Shown: piece by piece, positions 6,751-13,372 of the stretch
Layout of the letters: each line of letters begins with the position of its first letter
Numbering within the stretch: the first letter of the stretch is position 1
Origin: DYTO01 sp040757795
Lineage (GTDB): Archaea; Hadarchaeota; Hadarchaeia; Hadarchaeales; Hadarchaeaceae
Direction: 5' to 3'
Assembly: GCA_040757795.1 (NCBI GenBank)
Contig: JBFLWG010000027.1
Location: forward strand, 1 to 14,335
Length of the DNA stretch: 14,335 nucleotides
The notes under the pieces: generated by a model
The model's database searches: none
The model's input: the letters and a program-made list of their open reading frames with translations, nothing else
What the model was told of the DNA's origin: nothing
Position numbers and translations under genes: made by a program

Positions 6751-7317
6751 ATGAAAATGCCCAAAAATGGGATACACAGCATAGTTACACAGGGTCTTTC
6801 TGTCATGGTCATTTGCACCGTCATAGAACTCGCTGCCGGAGGATTTCTCAGCGGCATGGACGACTACTTCACCACGGTCCTCCCGGGCCTCATAATAATG
6901 GTGCCGCCACTGCTCGGCTTGAGGGGCAACATCGGAGGGGCGCTGGCGTCGAGGCTTGGCACCGGACTTAACGCTGGGCTGATAAGGCCGCGCTTGAGGT
7001 GGTCAAAGGAAATAAAGGCGAATATCATTTCTTCTATTTTGATCAGCTTCCTCGCAGCCGCCAGCATTGGTTTCATTTCTTACGGAGCAAACCTGCTCAC
7101 AGGGTCGCTTACCATCGGGCTGCAGAGCCTTCTTTTCATCGCCATCATCGCTGGCACTCTGTCCGGCCTCATCCTGTCATTATTGACCACTGTTGTCTCC
7201 GTGTTCACTTATGTGCACGGGTGGGACCCAGACAACGTAACTGCGCCCATGATGGCGACTATCGGAGATTTCACAATGATTGCCAGCATATACCTGGCCG
7301 TGGTTCTGGTGAGGTGA
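6751..7317 (+). CDS. MgtE/SLC41-like divalent cation permease half, first subunit
   Basis: Protein of 188 residues, entirely a membrane domain of the MgtE family (archaeal COG1824-like permease), without the cytoplasmic N and CBS domains of bacterial MgtE. About five hydrophobic helices are visible. The signature GLRGNIGGALASRLGTGL (about residues 56-73) contains the GN-x-G motif of the ion path, followed by AGLIRPRL. The GWDPDNV motif lies before the last helix. It probably assembles with the next gene product, a paralogue, as two halves of one transporter for Mg2+ or another divalent cation. The TATA-derived leaderless start supports ATG 6751. Confidence 0.88.
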   Translation: MKMPKNGIHSIVTQGLSVMVICTVIELAAGGFLSGMDDYFTTVLPGLIIMVPPLLGLRGNIGGALASRLGTGLNAGLIRPRLRWSKEIKANIISSILISFLAAASIGFISYGANLLTGSLTIGLQSLLFIAIIAGTLSGLILSLLTTVVSVFTYVHGWDPDNVTAPMMATIGDFTMIASIYLAVVLVR

Positions 7318-7318
7318 C

Positions 7319-7873
7319 ATGTACTCAATCCGAAGAATACTGATCGAGGGCTACCCGACGCTTCTGCTGGGTGCCCTGATTGTCACGACCGCAGGAATCA
7401 TGCTCAATTCAAGCACGCAGGAGCTCAATAGGCTCCCGCTGATTTTAGTCATGATGCCTGTCGTAAATGGGAGCGCTGGGAACATAGGCAGCATTCTCGG
7501 TGCAAGGCTTTCCTCGGCGCTCCACCTTGGCACAATAGAACCCAGGCTGAAGGGGCAAAAGCTACTGAAGGAAAACATCTTGGCAACTCTCCTGATATCT
7601 CTTGGAACATTTTTGTTCGCGTCAGTACTTTTCTTCGCGATTGGAATCAGGATAGGGATGGCGGCCTCAAGCTCGCTGGCGCTGACCCTCGCATTCTTGA
7701 TGACGGGCGGGCTGGTGAGCGTGCTTCTGGTGCTCGTCACAGTCGCCTTCGCTTTTGCATCCTTCCGCGGGGGGCTTGACCCTGACAATGTGGTGATTCC
7801 GATAATGACTTCGGTTATGGATGTGCTCGGCGTAACCTGTTTATTACTGTCTGTGAAAATAATGGGGGTGTGA
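7319..7873 (+). CDS. MgtE/SLC41-like divalent cation permease half, second subunit
   Basis: Protein of 184 residues, a paralogue of the preceding protein with the same motifs: NGSAGNIGSILGARL (about 50-64), GTIEPRL, and GLDPDNVVIPIMTS near the C-terminus. About five membrane helices. It starts 1 base after the upstream stop, with a ribosome site GAGGTGA inside the upstream gene, so the pair is co-translated. Tandem half-size MgtE genes match the duplicated membrane domain of eukaryotic SLC41. A heterodimer is the likely assembly, but this is inference. Its stop overlaps the next gene. Confidence 0.88.
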   Translation: MYSIRRILIEGYPTLLLGALIVTTAGIMLNSSTQELNRLPLILVMMPVVNGSAGNIGSILGARLSSALHLGTIEPRLKGQKLLKENILATLLISLGTFLFASVLFFAIGIRIGMAASSSLALTLAFLMTGGLVSVLLVLVTVAFAFASFRGGLDPDNVVIPIMTSVMDVLGVTCLLLSVKIMGV

Positions 7874-7875
7874 AA

Positions 7876-9039
7876 GTGACTAGCTTCAAGCCAACCAGCG
7901 TCCGTGAACTCCTGACCGAGATGAAGGACGTGTCGGACCTCATGATAGACCTCGCCTACGCCACTGTGCTGTTCGAGAGCGCGAGCCTGGCCGAGCGAAT
8001 GCACGAGCTTGAAACCAGGATGGACGACCTGATGTACAGGATAAGGGCGGTGGCGGCCGTGGTCACCCGAAACATTCAGGAAGCCAAGAAGATAACAGGC
8101 ATACTCCAGGTGGCGAGCGCCGCGGAGACGGTGTCGAACGCCACCGGAGACTTGGCGGACCTCGTCAAGAGAAAAATGAAAATACACCCGGTGATCTGCG
8201 AGGCGTTGCAGCTGGCGGACGAGCAGGTGGTGCAGGTTGAAATCTCGAAAAAATCAACCATGGCCGGAAAGACGTTCCACGACCTCAGGCTGCCCTCAAC
8301 CATAGGCGTTTGGACCCTCGCACTGAAGAGGGGAGACAAGTGGATCATACCGCCGTTGAGCGACACCCAGATAGCGGCTGGGGATGTGCTCGTTTCCAAG
8401 GGGCCGAAGGACGGTGTTGAGGTCTTTGCGAAGATGGCTGGAAAGAGCATTGCACGCTGCACGCCCGGGAAAAAGTTTTCAAAGATAAGGAACTCCCTGG
8501 CCGAGATGAGGGACCTCACGGGAATAATGGTGGACATGGCCTACTCAGCCATCCTGTTCAGGTCGACCGAGATTGCCGAAGACGTCAGGAGGTTTGAGGA
8601 GAGCTTTGACAAACTGAACTACACGATTTGGCTGGAGACCCTGAAGGCGGCGCAGGGTGAGAAGGACCTGGAGAGGCTGAACAGCGTGCTCCAGATAGCC
8701 AGGTCCATGGAGAGGATTTCCGACGCCGCGGACCAGATAGCCGACGTGGTGCTCAGGAAAACCGAGATGCACCCTGTGTTCGCCAGCGCGCTTGCGGAGT
8801 CCAAGGAGCAGATAGCCAAGGTGGTCGTCTCGGCCGGGTCTGAGCTGGCAGACAAGACGATAAGCGAGCTGAGGCTCTGGGACTCCATGGGGGCGTACAT
8901 CCTAGTTATAAAAAGAGGGGAGAGCTACATAGTTGACCCGAGCAGAAGCGCCAAGATAAAGGCCGGGGACGAGCTGATCGTCAGAGGTTCTTTCTTCGGC
9001 ATAGACAAGGTGAAGAAGACCGCTGGGGAGAGAAAATGA
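7876..9039 (+). CDS. Duplicated PhoU / TrkA_C domain protein (COG3273-like)
   Basis: About 387 residues in two similar halves, each a helical PhoU-like domain followed by a TrkA_C (RCK_C) ligand-binding domain. Half one has PhoU at about 3-105 and TrkA_C at about 115-193. Half two has PhoU at about 205-305 and TrkA_C at about 312-385. Repeated landmarks are HPVICEAL / HPVFASAL and IAAGDVLVSKG / IKAGDELIVRG. The family occurs next to MgtE-like permeases in archaea, where it is thought to gate or regulate ion transport by binding a cytoplasmic ligand. GTG 7876 is preferred because GGGGGTG (7864-7870) is properly spaced. GTG 7870, overlapping the upstream stop, is the alternative. It overlaps the next gene by ATGA. 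Confidence 0.88.
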   Translation: MTSFKPTSVRELLTEMKDVSDLMIDLAYATVLFESASLAERMHELETRMDDLMYRIRAVAAVVTRNIQEAKKITGILQVASAAETVSNATGDLADLVKRKMKIHPVICEALQLADEQVVQVEISKKSTMAGKTFHDLRLPSTIGVWTLALKRGDKWIIPPLSDTQIAAGDVLVSKGPKDGVEVFAKMAGKSIARCTPGKKFSKIRNSLAEMRDLTGIMVDMAYSAILFRSTEIAEDVRRFEESFDKLNYTIWLETLKAAQGEKDLERLNSVLQIARSMERISDAADQIADVVLRKTEMHPVFASALAESKEQIAKVVVSAGSELADKTISELRLWDSMGAYILVIKRGESYIVDPSRSAKIKAGDELIVRGSFFGIDKVKKTAGERK

Positions 9040-9323
9040 AGTCGGTCTGGTGCAGGGATGTCGAAGATGTTGTGAACGTGGCCCGGAGCCAGGGGTGGCT
9101 CTTCCACTACGGCACCCGGGGGAAGCATTACTATTACGTTTACGCGGGGGTGGAGAACGAGCTGCTGTGCCTAGCCGTTGAAGCCAAGGCACTGCTGAAG
9201 GGGAAGTATGTTTCTATAGACGACGACGGGGCGCTGCAGGTGTCAGAGAAACCCATCATGCCCGTGTGCGCCAGGATCATAGAGGCGGCGAAAGACGAGA
9301 ACTTTGAGCAGCTTTTGAAGTGA
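9036..9323 (+). CDS. Unknown 95-residue protein in the cation-transport operon
   Basis: I do not recognise this family. It is a small soluble alpha/beta-looking protein of 95 residues, starting KSVWCRDVEDVVNVARSQGW, with an aromatic-rich HYYYVYAG strand near residue 32 and no membrane helix or metal motif. The ATG overlaps the stop of the PhoU/TrkA_C gene (ATGA), so it is almost certainly the last gene of the MgtE-like operon. Its TGA abuts the stop of the convergent cgi121 gene (TGATCA, 9321-9326). Context suggests an accessory to transport or its regulation, but nothing in the sequence proves it. Confidence 0.8.
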   Translation: MKSVWCRDVEDVVNVARSQGWLFHYGTRGKHYYYVYAGVENELLCLAVEAKALLKGKYVSIDDDGALQVSEKPIMPVCARIIEAAKDENFEQLLK

Positions 9324-9875
9324 TCAATCTTCCAGGGAAAGGAGGGCCATCCTTTCAAAAATCAGGTGTTTCAGGGGGGCCACCTGAAGCTCCCGCTTAG
9401 ATATTGAGAAGAACCGCTTGAGCCTGGCCTCCTTTCTGGGGCTGATGTCCAGGACCCTGTCGTCGCGCTCGGCGTGGCTGAGGATGCTGGAGAGGGCCTT
9501 CTCCACCTGCTGGGCTGAGTCTCCGATGACTAGGAGGGCCAGCTCCAACTGTCCGGGCTTCAGCCCGGCCTTTTTCAGGGCCTTGCCTATCTGGCGCTCC
9601 GCGGAAACCCAGCAAATCAAATCCAGCTTGAAGGAGTCGGCGAAGCAGTGCCCGCTGCAGCGCGAGACTATAGCGAGGCGGGCGGCGTGGATCAGGTGCT
9701 CCGGGCCGGCAATCATGGCGGCGTCGAAGGCCTGGCTGACGGTGCCGAGCTTCCCGTCCACCTTTTCCAGTTTCTGGAGGAGGTGCTCGGCCTGCCCTGA
9801 GGTCACCGCGCCGGCGAGGCCGACCACCTTTTTTGCGCCGGGGATTTTTACCACCCGGAATCTCGGAAGCCTCAT
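9324..9875 (-). CDS. cgi121: KEOPS complex subunit Cgi121
   Basis: Protein of 183 residues. Cgi121 binds Bud32 in the KEOPS complex (Kae1-Bud32-Pcc1-Cgi121) and recruits tRNA through its 3' CCA end for t6A37 transfer. Family hallmarks are AFDAAMIAGPEHLIHAARLA (about 49-68) and CWVSAERQIGKALKKAG (about 88-104). The last 35 residues (KEARLKRFF... LSLED) extend beyond the usual core of about 150. The start is ATG 9875, preceded on the minus strand by GGGGTG; the upstream TTG at 9890 is rejected. It is divergent from the OB-fold gene. A TATA (TTTATAAG on the minus strand, 9920-9927) fits its promoter. Other KEOPS subunits are not in the window. Confidence 0.88.
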   Translation of the reverse strand: MRLPRFRVVKIPGAKKVVGLAGAVTSGQAEHLLQKLEKVDGKLGTVSQAFDAAMIAGPEHLIHAARLAIVSRCSGHCFADSFKLDLICWVSAERQIGKALKKAGLKPGQLELALLVIGDSAQQVEKALSSILSHAERDDRVLDISPRKEARLKRFFSISKRELQVAPLKHLIFERMALLSLED

Positions 9876-9919
9876 AAGCACCCCTTTCAAGGTATCTAGG
9901 AGTGATATGCGCCCGACAG

Positions 9920-9927
9920 CTTATAAA
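9920..9927. promoter_or_regulatory. TATA box in the cgi121 / OB-fold gene divergent region
   Basis: CTTATAAA contains the symmetrical core TTATAA. Read on the minus strand it lies about 48 bases before the cgi121 ATG, giving a leader of about 20 bases that contains the GGGGTG site. Read on the plus strand it would start transcription near 9950, which would favour the in-frame ATG 9961 for the OB-fold gene. Direction is unresolved. Confidence 0.45.
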
Positions 9928-10608
9928 ATGAAGATGGAGGACCTCGTGCGCGGAGAATACATGAGGTCGCCGGACGGGGCGGAGCCCAGCTACCTGCTGA
10001 CCCCGTGGGGAGAGAAGGTCTCAAGGGCGAGGGTGCTCGGGACCGTCGTTGACAAGTTCATCAGGGACGACCGCAGCTACGCGGCCCTCAGGCTGGACGA
10101 CGGGAGCGCGACCATCAGGGTGCGCGCGTGGGCCGAAGGGGTGCCGGAGCTGGACAGGTTCAACATCGGGGAATCTTTGGACGTCATCGGGAGGGTGAGG
10201 GAGTACCAGGGTGAGGTGTACCTCGTGCCTGAGCCGGGGCTGGTCATGCCAGTCAAGGACCCCAACCTGCAGACGCTCCGCGAGCTCGAGATTGTGAAGA
10301 TCAAAAAAGATGCATTGGCCAGGGGCGTCAGGCCGGGCGTCAGAAGCGGGCTTCACGAGGTCGCTGTTGGTTTCGGCTCCGCGGCTGCCGAGGAAGCGGC
10401 CCCGCAGATGCCTGAGGTGCCGGAGGAGCTTAAGAACAGGACCGCCGCGGCTGCAGAGAAGCTGGGCGAGGAAGACGGGGTGACTCTGGACGAGCTTGCG
10501 GCGGAGCTGAAGGTCTCAAGGAAGGAGGCACAGGATGCCGTCAGAGCGCTTCTTGTCGACGGGCAGCTGTTCGAGCCCAAGCCCGGAAGATTCAAAGTCG
10601 TGAGGTGA
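9928..10608 (+). CDS. OB-fold nucleic-acid-binding protein, RPA-associated (COG3390-like), with C-terminal winged helix
   Basis: About 226 residues. The segment PSYLLTPWGEKVSRARVLGTVVDKF followed by RLDDGSATIRVRAWAE and VIGRVREYQGEVYLVPE is an OB fold (about 18-112). It resembles archaeal RPA-associated proteins, which start the fold with a similar 'PxYxxTPxGxxVxR' strand. After an Ala/Glu-rich linker comes a winged helix-turn-helix (about 185-226: VTLDELAAELKVSRKEAQDAVRALLVDG). Likely a single-stranded DNA-binding or repair partner; substrate unproven. The start is uncertain: ATG 9907 has AGGAGTG upstream, ATG 9928 is chosen, and ATG 9961 fits the TATA at 9920. The frame is open further upstream only antisense to cgi121. 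It leads into the aIF2-beta gene 4 bases later. Confidence 0.78.
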   Translation: MKMEDLVRGEYMRSPDGAEPSYLLTPWGEKVSRARVLGTVVDKFIRDDRSYAALRLDDGSATIRVRAWAEGVPELDRFNIGESLDVIGRVREYQGEVYLVPEPGLVMPVKDPNLQTLRELEIVKIKKDALARGVRPGVRSGLHEVAVGFGSAAAEEAAPQMPEVPEELKNRTAAAAEKLGEEDGVTLDELAAELKVSRKEAQDAVRALLVDGQLFEPKPGRFKVVR

Positions 10609-10612
10609 AGGG

Positions 10613-11023
10613 ATGGCCGAGGGCTACGAGGAGCTGCTCGATAAGGCGATTTCCCAGGTCCCGAAGGTGGTCATGGAGAAGGACCGCTTCCAGATTCCCG
10701 AAGCCGAAATCGTGACTGCCGGGAACAGGACCACTGTGAAAAACATCAAGGCGATTGCCTCGGCACTCAACCGCGATGTCTCACACCTTTCCAAGTATTT
10801 GTTGAGGGAGCTCGGGGCGGCCGGGGAGGCGGGCGAAAGCCAGCTCACTGTGCAGGGGAAATTCTCCAAAGCCGCCGTGGACGAGCGCATAAGGAGGTAC
10901 GCCGAGGAGTTCGTGATCTGCCGGGAGTGCGGGAAGCCTGACACCAGGATAGAGCAGAGGGGAAGGTTCCAGGTGCTCAGGTGCGGGGCCTGCGGGGCCA
11001 GGAACCCCGTGAGGAGCGTGTGA
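10613..11023 (+). CDS. eif2b: Translation initiation factor aIF2 subunit beta
   Basis: Protein of 136 residues, the normal size for archaeal aIF2-beta, part of the heterotrimer that brings initiator Met-tRNA to the ribosome. A short N-terminal helix (YEELLDKAISQVP, binding aIF2-gamma) is followed by the alpha/beta core (FQIPEAEIVTAGNRTTVKNI ... LSKYLLRELG) and the C-terminal zinc ribbon with C103/C106 (CRECGKPDT) and C124/C127 (CGACGA). GAGGTGAAGG directly precedes the ATG. The stop overlaps the next start. Confidence 0.96.
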   Translation: MAEGYEELLDKAISQVPKVVMEKDRFQIPEAEIVTAGNRTTVKNIKAIASALNRDVSHLSKYLLRELGAAGEAGESQLTVQGKFSKAAVDERIRRYAEEFVICRECGKPDTRIEQRGRFQVLRCGACGARNPVRSV

Positions 11024-11316
11024 GGCTGCCGCTGCTCAGGGTGGTCCGCTCGGGGCACGAGACAATCGTCGTGATCTGCGACTCGAAGCTATTGGGGAAG
11101 AAATTCAGGAAGAAGAAGCTGAAGCTGGAGGTCAAGGAGCATTTCTACTGCGGCAGGGATGCCAGCGTGAAGGAGTGCCTGGAGGCGCTGGAGGCCGCCA
11201 CGATAGCCAACCTGGTGGGGTCGATTGTGGACGAGGCCGTGAAGGCGGGGATGCTGGACAAGAACTGCGTCATCAGGTTCAAGGGGGCGCCGCACGCGCA
11301 GCTAGTGAAAATGTAA
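11020..11316 (+). CDS. DUF424 family protein
   Basis: Protein of 98 residues matching the archaeal DUF424 (COG2412-like) family by the landmarks IVVICDSKLLGKKF (about 15-28), LELEV-type strand KLKLEVKEHFY, ATIANLVGSIVDEAV and the terminal IRFKGAPHAQLV. Function unknown. It commonly lies beside aIF2-beta in archaea, which suggests a translation or RNA link. GTG 11020 forms a 4-base overlap (GTGA) with the aIF2-beta stop and has GAGGAG at 11011-11016. It is the last GC-rich backbone gene before the AT-rich CRISPR region. Confidence 0.88.
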   Translation: MRLPLLRVVRSGHETIVVICDSKLLGKKFRKKKLKLEVKEHFYCGRDASVKECLEALEAATIANLVGSIVDEAVKAGMLDKNCVIRFKGAPHAQLVKM

Positions 11317-11390
11317 TCAAGTCATTGCCGTGTTGATATGTCAAAACAACGTTGCATTCCTACGTTCGTTAATTCTGGTTCTACGAGTAA

Positions 11391-11400
11391 CAATAAAATA
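11391..11400 (+). promoter_or_regulatory. TATA box of cas12f
   Basis: CAATAAAATA is centred about 26 bases before ATG 11421 and no Shine-Dalgarno precedes that ATG, so a leaderless cas12f mRNA is expected. The rest of the 11317-11390 gap is AT-rich with nothing I can identify. Confidence 0.55.
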
Positions 11401-11420
11401 GCTTGAGTATAGGATTAGCT

Positions 11421-13199
11421 ATGGACAAAACCCGTAGGCAAGAGGCCAGAAAGGAAGCACTAGACTTGGACAAAAAGTTAGGGGTAGCTCCACGAGTGTT
11501 TTCTTTAAGAATAATTAGACCATTTGATGAACGGATTGAGAAAGATTTTAGAGATTTTAAAAAAGAATTGTATGATGATTATAAGAAAAGGATTGAAACG
11601 GCAAAAAGAACTGGGAAGGATATCGGTAAGTTAAAAAAAGAATTCAAAAAAGAGCGAAGCCGTAAAATCCGAAGTTTTTTTGAGGAAAAGAAAAAACAAC
11701 ACCCGGACATTTATACCTTTGACGAAATGATGGCGGGGTTCAGAGGAGCGTCCGAGCTATCAAGGAGACTTTACAACAAGGCGATAACAAAAAGCTACTT
11801 GCAATTTGACGCCAAAGAGAAAGTAGACCACTACAATAACGTGGTTGAGGCTGCAAAGGAGTTGGGACAAGAAGATTTACCGTCAGATTTCATAACCGGG
11901 GTGTCCAAAAAGATTCAATCTAATTTCCGCAGAAAGGAACTTGCTTATGGGACAAGCGCTCTGCCAACGGCTGGCCCAGGTTTTCCCATTCCTTTTTATT
12001 TGAGCCAAGGTGGACAACAAGAGAAAAAGTCGTTGATTGATTTTCAAATCTACACAGACAGCAGCGGTAAGTTGCTTGAAAGCAAAGAATTCATGGAATC
12101 ATCGGTGAAGGGTCCAAGACTGGGCGACGATTTCATTTTAGAATTCAAAACCCCAGTCGAAAGGGATGAAAAGATAATTTTTGAAAAACGGCAGTTCTTG
12201 TGCTCCACGCAAAAACGAAGGCGCAATTTCAAGCGTTCAAGAGACGATGCAACAAACAAATTAATAATGGATTATCTAACAGGAAACATTGAAAAAGGTG
12301 TTGAAGAGTTTTTGAAGAAGAAATCATCGGAAAAACTGATAACTGCTCCCCAGGCTGAAATCCTACAAAGAAAGTATACGCACATTCCACAATACGAAAT
12401 CCAGCAAAAAATGGTGCGTTTCAAAAACACGCCAGAATTCTTTGCTGCAGTTACAGTAAGCAATATCCCAAAAGATATCGCAGAAACTTCGGAATCGGTT
12501 TTAGCTGGCATTGATTTCTGTTATTCAAAATCCAAAATACTTTACCTTTCAATAATTGACATGGACAAACGTAATTTGAACAAACAAAAAGTAGAAGACT
12601 GGCAACTGTTTGCGAAGCCGTTCTACGGCGACAACAGCAAGAATAGTTATGGGATGAGAAAAATATATGACGATTACTATTCCGAGAAAAGGAAAGTCCA
12701 AAGCAAGCTTTCCAGAAAAATAGAGCCTTACGAAAGGGGATTCAAGTTCCAGTTGAGATTCGAAAACAGACGCAAGTATGCCATGAGAAAAATCGTTGCA
12801 GACATTACCGAGCTTGTTAAAAAATACAAAGTCTCGAAAGTATCTGTTGAAAACCTTGAAGGTCTGAGAAACAAAGAAGACTGGTTCACTGTTAACAAAA
12901 TAAGGAATTTCCCAAGGGCGGCAATGATGAATATGTTGAAGCAGAAGCTAGAGGGGGCAGGCATAATATTTGCGGAGATTTCTCCTAAAAATACAAGTAA
13001 AGCATGTTCAATATGTGGCAAGACAAATGAGGATTTCACATTCAAATACCGCTCATCAAACGGATTTCCGCCATTTACATGCAAAGACGAATCATGCCGT
13101 TTTAGCAAGGATAAATCCAAAATATCGCAGCACGAACTCTGGCTCAGGGATGCGGACCAAAATTCCGCGAGAAATATTGCGACAAAAGGCTTATTATAA
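11421..13199 (+). CDS. cas12f: CRISPR-associated nuclease Cas12f1 (Cas14a-type, type V-F)
   Basis: Protein of 592 residues from ATG 11421 (TATA 26 bases upstream). It is an RNA-guided DNA nuclease expected to act as a dimer with a crRNA-tracrRNA guide. The N-terminus has LRIIRPFDE (29-37), then a charged helical region (about 40-100). SNFRRKELAYG and FPIPFYLSQGGQ (about 167-199) and CSTQKRRRN (261-269) match positions in Un1Cas12f1 as I remember it. The RuvC site is complete: D365 in AGIDFCYS, E477 in VSVENLEGLRNKEDW, D579 in ADQNSARNIA. The target nucleic-acid-binding zinc finger has C529/C532 and C554/C559. There is no N-terminal Cys/His finger. The gene is much more AT-rich than its left neighbours, suggesting transfer. 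TnpB was considered, but size, the LRIIRP start, tracrRNA and array argue for Cas12f1. Confidence 0.93.
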   Translation: MDKTRRQEARKEALDLDKKLGVAPRVFSLRIIRPFDERIEKDFRDFKKELYDDYKKRIETAKRTGKDIGKLKKEFKKERSRKIRSFFEEKKKQHPDIYTFDEMMAGFRGASELSRRLYNKAITKSYLQFDAKEKVDHYNNVVEAAKELGQEDLPSDFITGVSKKIQSNFRRKELAYGTSALPTAGPGFPIPFYLSQGGQQEKKSLIDFQIYTDSSGKLLESKEFMESSVKGPRLGDDFILEFKTPVERDEKIIFEKRQFLCSTQKRRRNFKRSRDDATNKLIMDYLTGNIEKGVEEFLKKKSSEKLITAPQAEILQRKYTHIPQYEIQQKMVRFKNTPEFFAAVTVSNIPKDIAETSESVLAGIDFCYSKSKILYLSIIDMDKRNLNKQKVEDWQLFAKPFYGDNSKNSYGMRKIYDDYYSEKRKVQSKLSRKIEPYERGFKFQLRFENRRKYAMRKIVADITELVKKYKVSKVSVENLEGLRNKEDWFTVNKIRNFPRAAMMNMLKQKLEGAGIIFAEISPKNTSKACSICGKTNEDFTFKYRSSNGFPPFTCKDESCRFSKDKSKISQHELWLRDADQNSARNIATKGLL

Positions 13200-13200
13200 A
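13191..13200 (+). promoter_or_regulatory. TATA box of the tracrRNA, overlapping the cas12f stop
   Basis: TTATTATAAA includes the TAA stop of cas12f (13197-13199). A start about 26 bases downstream would be near 13222, just before the first tracrRNA stem at 13225. Confidence 0.5.
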
Positions 13201-13221
13201 CGGTGGGAAAGTATAATTTGA

Positions 13222-13370
13222 CAACTACATGAGCTACCTACCACAGCGGATAGGTAGTGATGTAGGCGTGGTAGATTGCACCTACCGAATGGGCCGCGAA
13301 CCCACCCAGTGGGCGGGAAACTTGGGAAACCTTGTTTTCTGGCGACCCATCAGCTATTCCTGCCTTTATA
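13222..13370 (+). ncRNA. tracrRNA of the type V-F system
   Basis: Non-coding segment between cas12f and the array. Stem 1: CTACAT (13225-13230)/ATGTAG (13260-13265), enclosing CTACCTA/TAGGTAG (13234-13240/13251-13257). Stem 2: GGTAG-ATTGCAC-CTACC (13270-13286). Its loop TTGCAC (13276-13281) is the exact complement of GTGCAA at the 3' end of the CRISPR repeat. Stem 3: CCCAC-CCA-GTGGG (13301-13313), then GGGAAAC. Anti-repeats follow in antiparallel order: TGTTTTCTGGC (13333-13343) with GTTGGAAAATG (11 pairs, 5 wobble), and CTATTCCTGCC (13354-13364) with GGATAG and GGCAG of the repeat 5' part. The same order of elements occurs in the Un1Cas12f1 tracrRNA as I recall it. Both ends are estimates. 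Confidence 0.85.
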
Positions 13371-13372
13371 AA
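13364..13372 (+). promoter_or_regulatory. TATA box for the CRISPR array (leader promoter)
   Basis: CTTTATAAA, 81 bases before the first repeat, would start a pre-crRNA near 13395. It directly abuts the last anti-repeat block of the tracrRNA, so the tracrRNA 3' end and the array promoter overlap. Confidence 0.5.

Noticed and set aside
9418..9906. Upstream extension of the OB-fold gene
   Set aside because: This part is antisense to the well-supported cgi121 gene and reads as low-quality Ser/Arg/Ala-rich peptide; the OB-fold protein starts at 9907-9961.
11421..13199. IS605-family TnpB with no CRISPR role
   Set aside because: There is no TnpA or element end. The protein is larger than typical TnpB, shares LRIIRP and REC motifs with Cas12f1, and sits beside a matching tracrRNA and array.
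13211..13219. GTATAATTT as the tracrRNA promoter
   Set aside because: A start about 26 bases downstream (near 13241) would cut the 13225-13265 stem, which the architecture needs. The TATA at 13191-13200 fits better.
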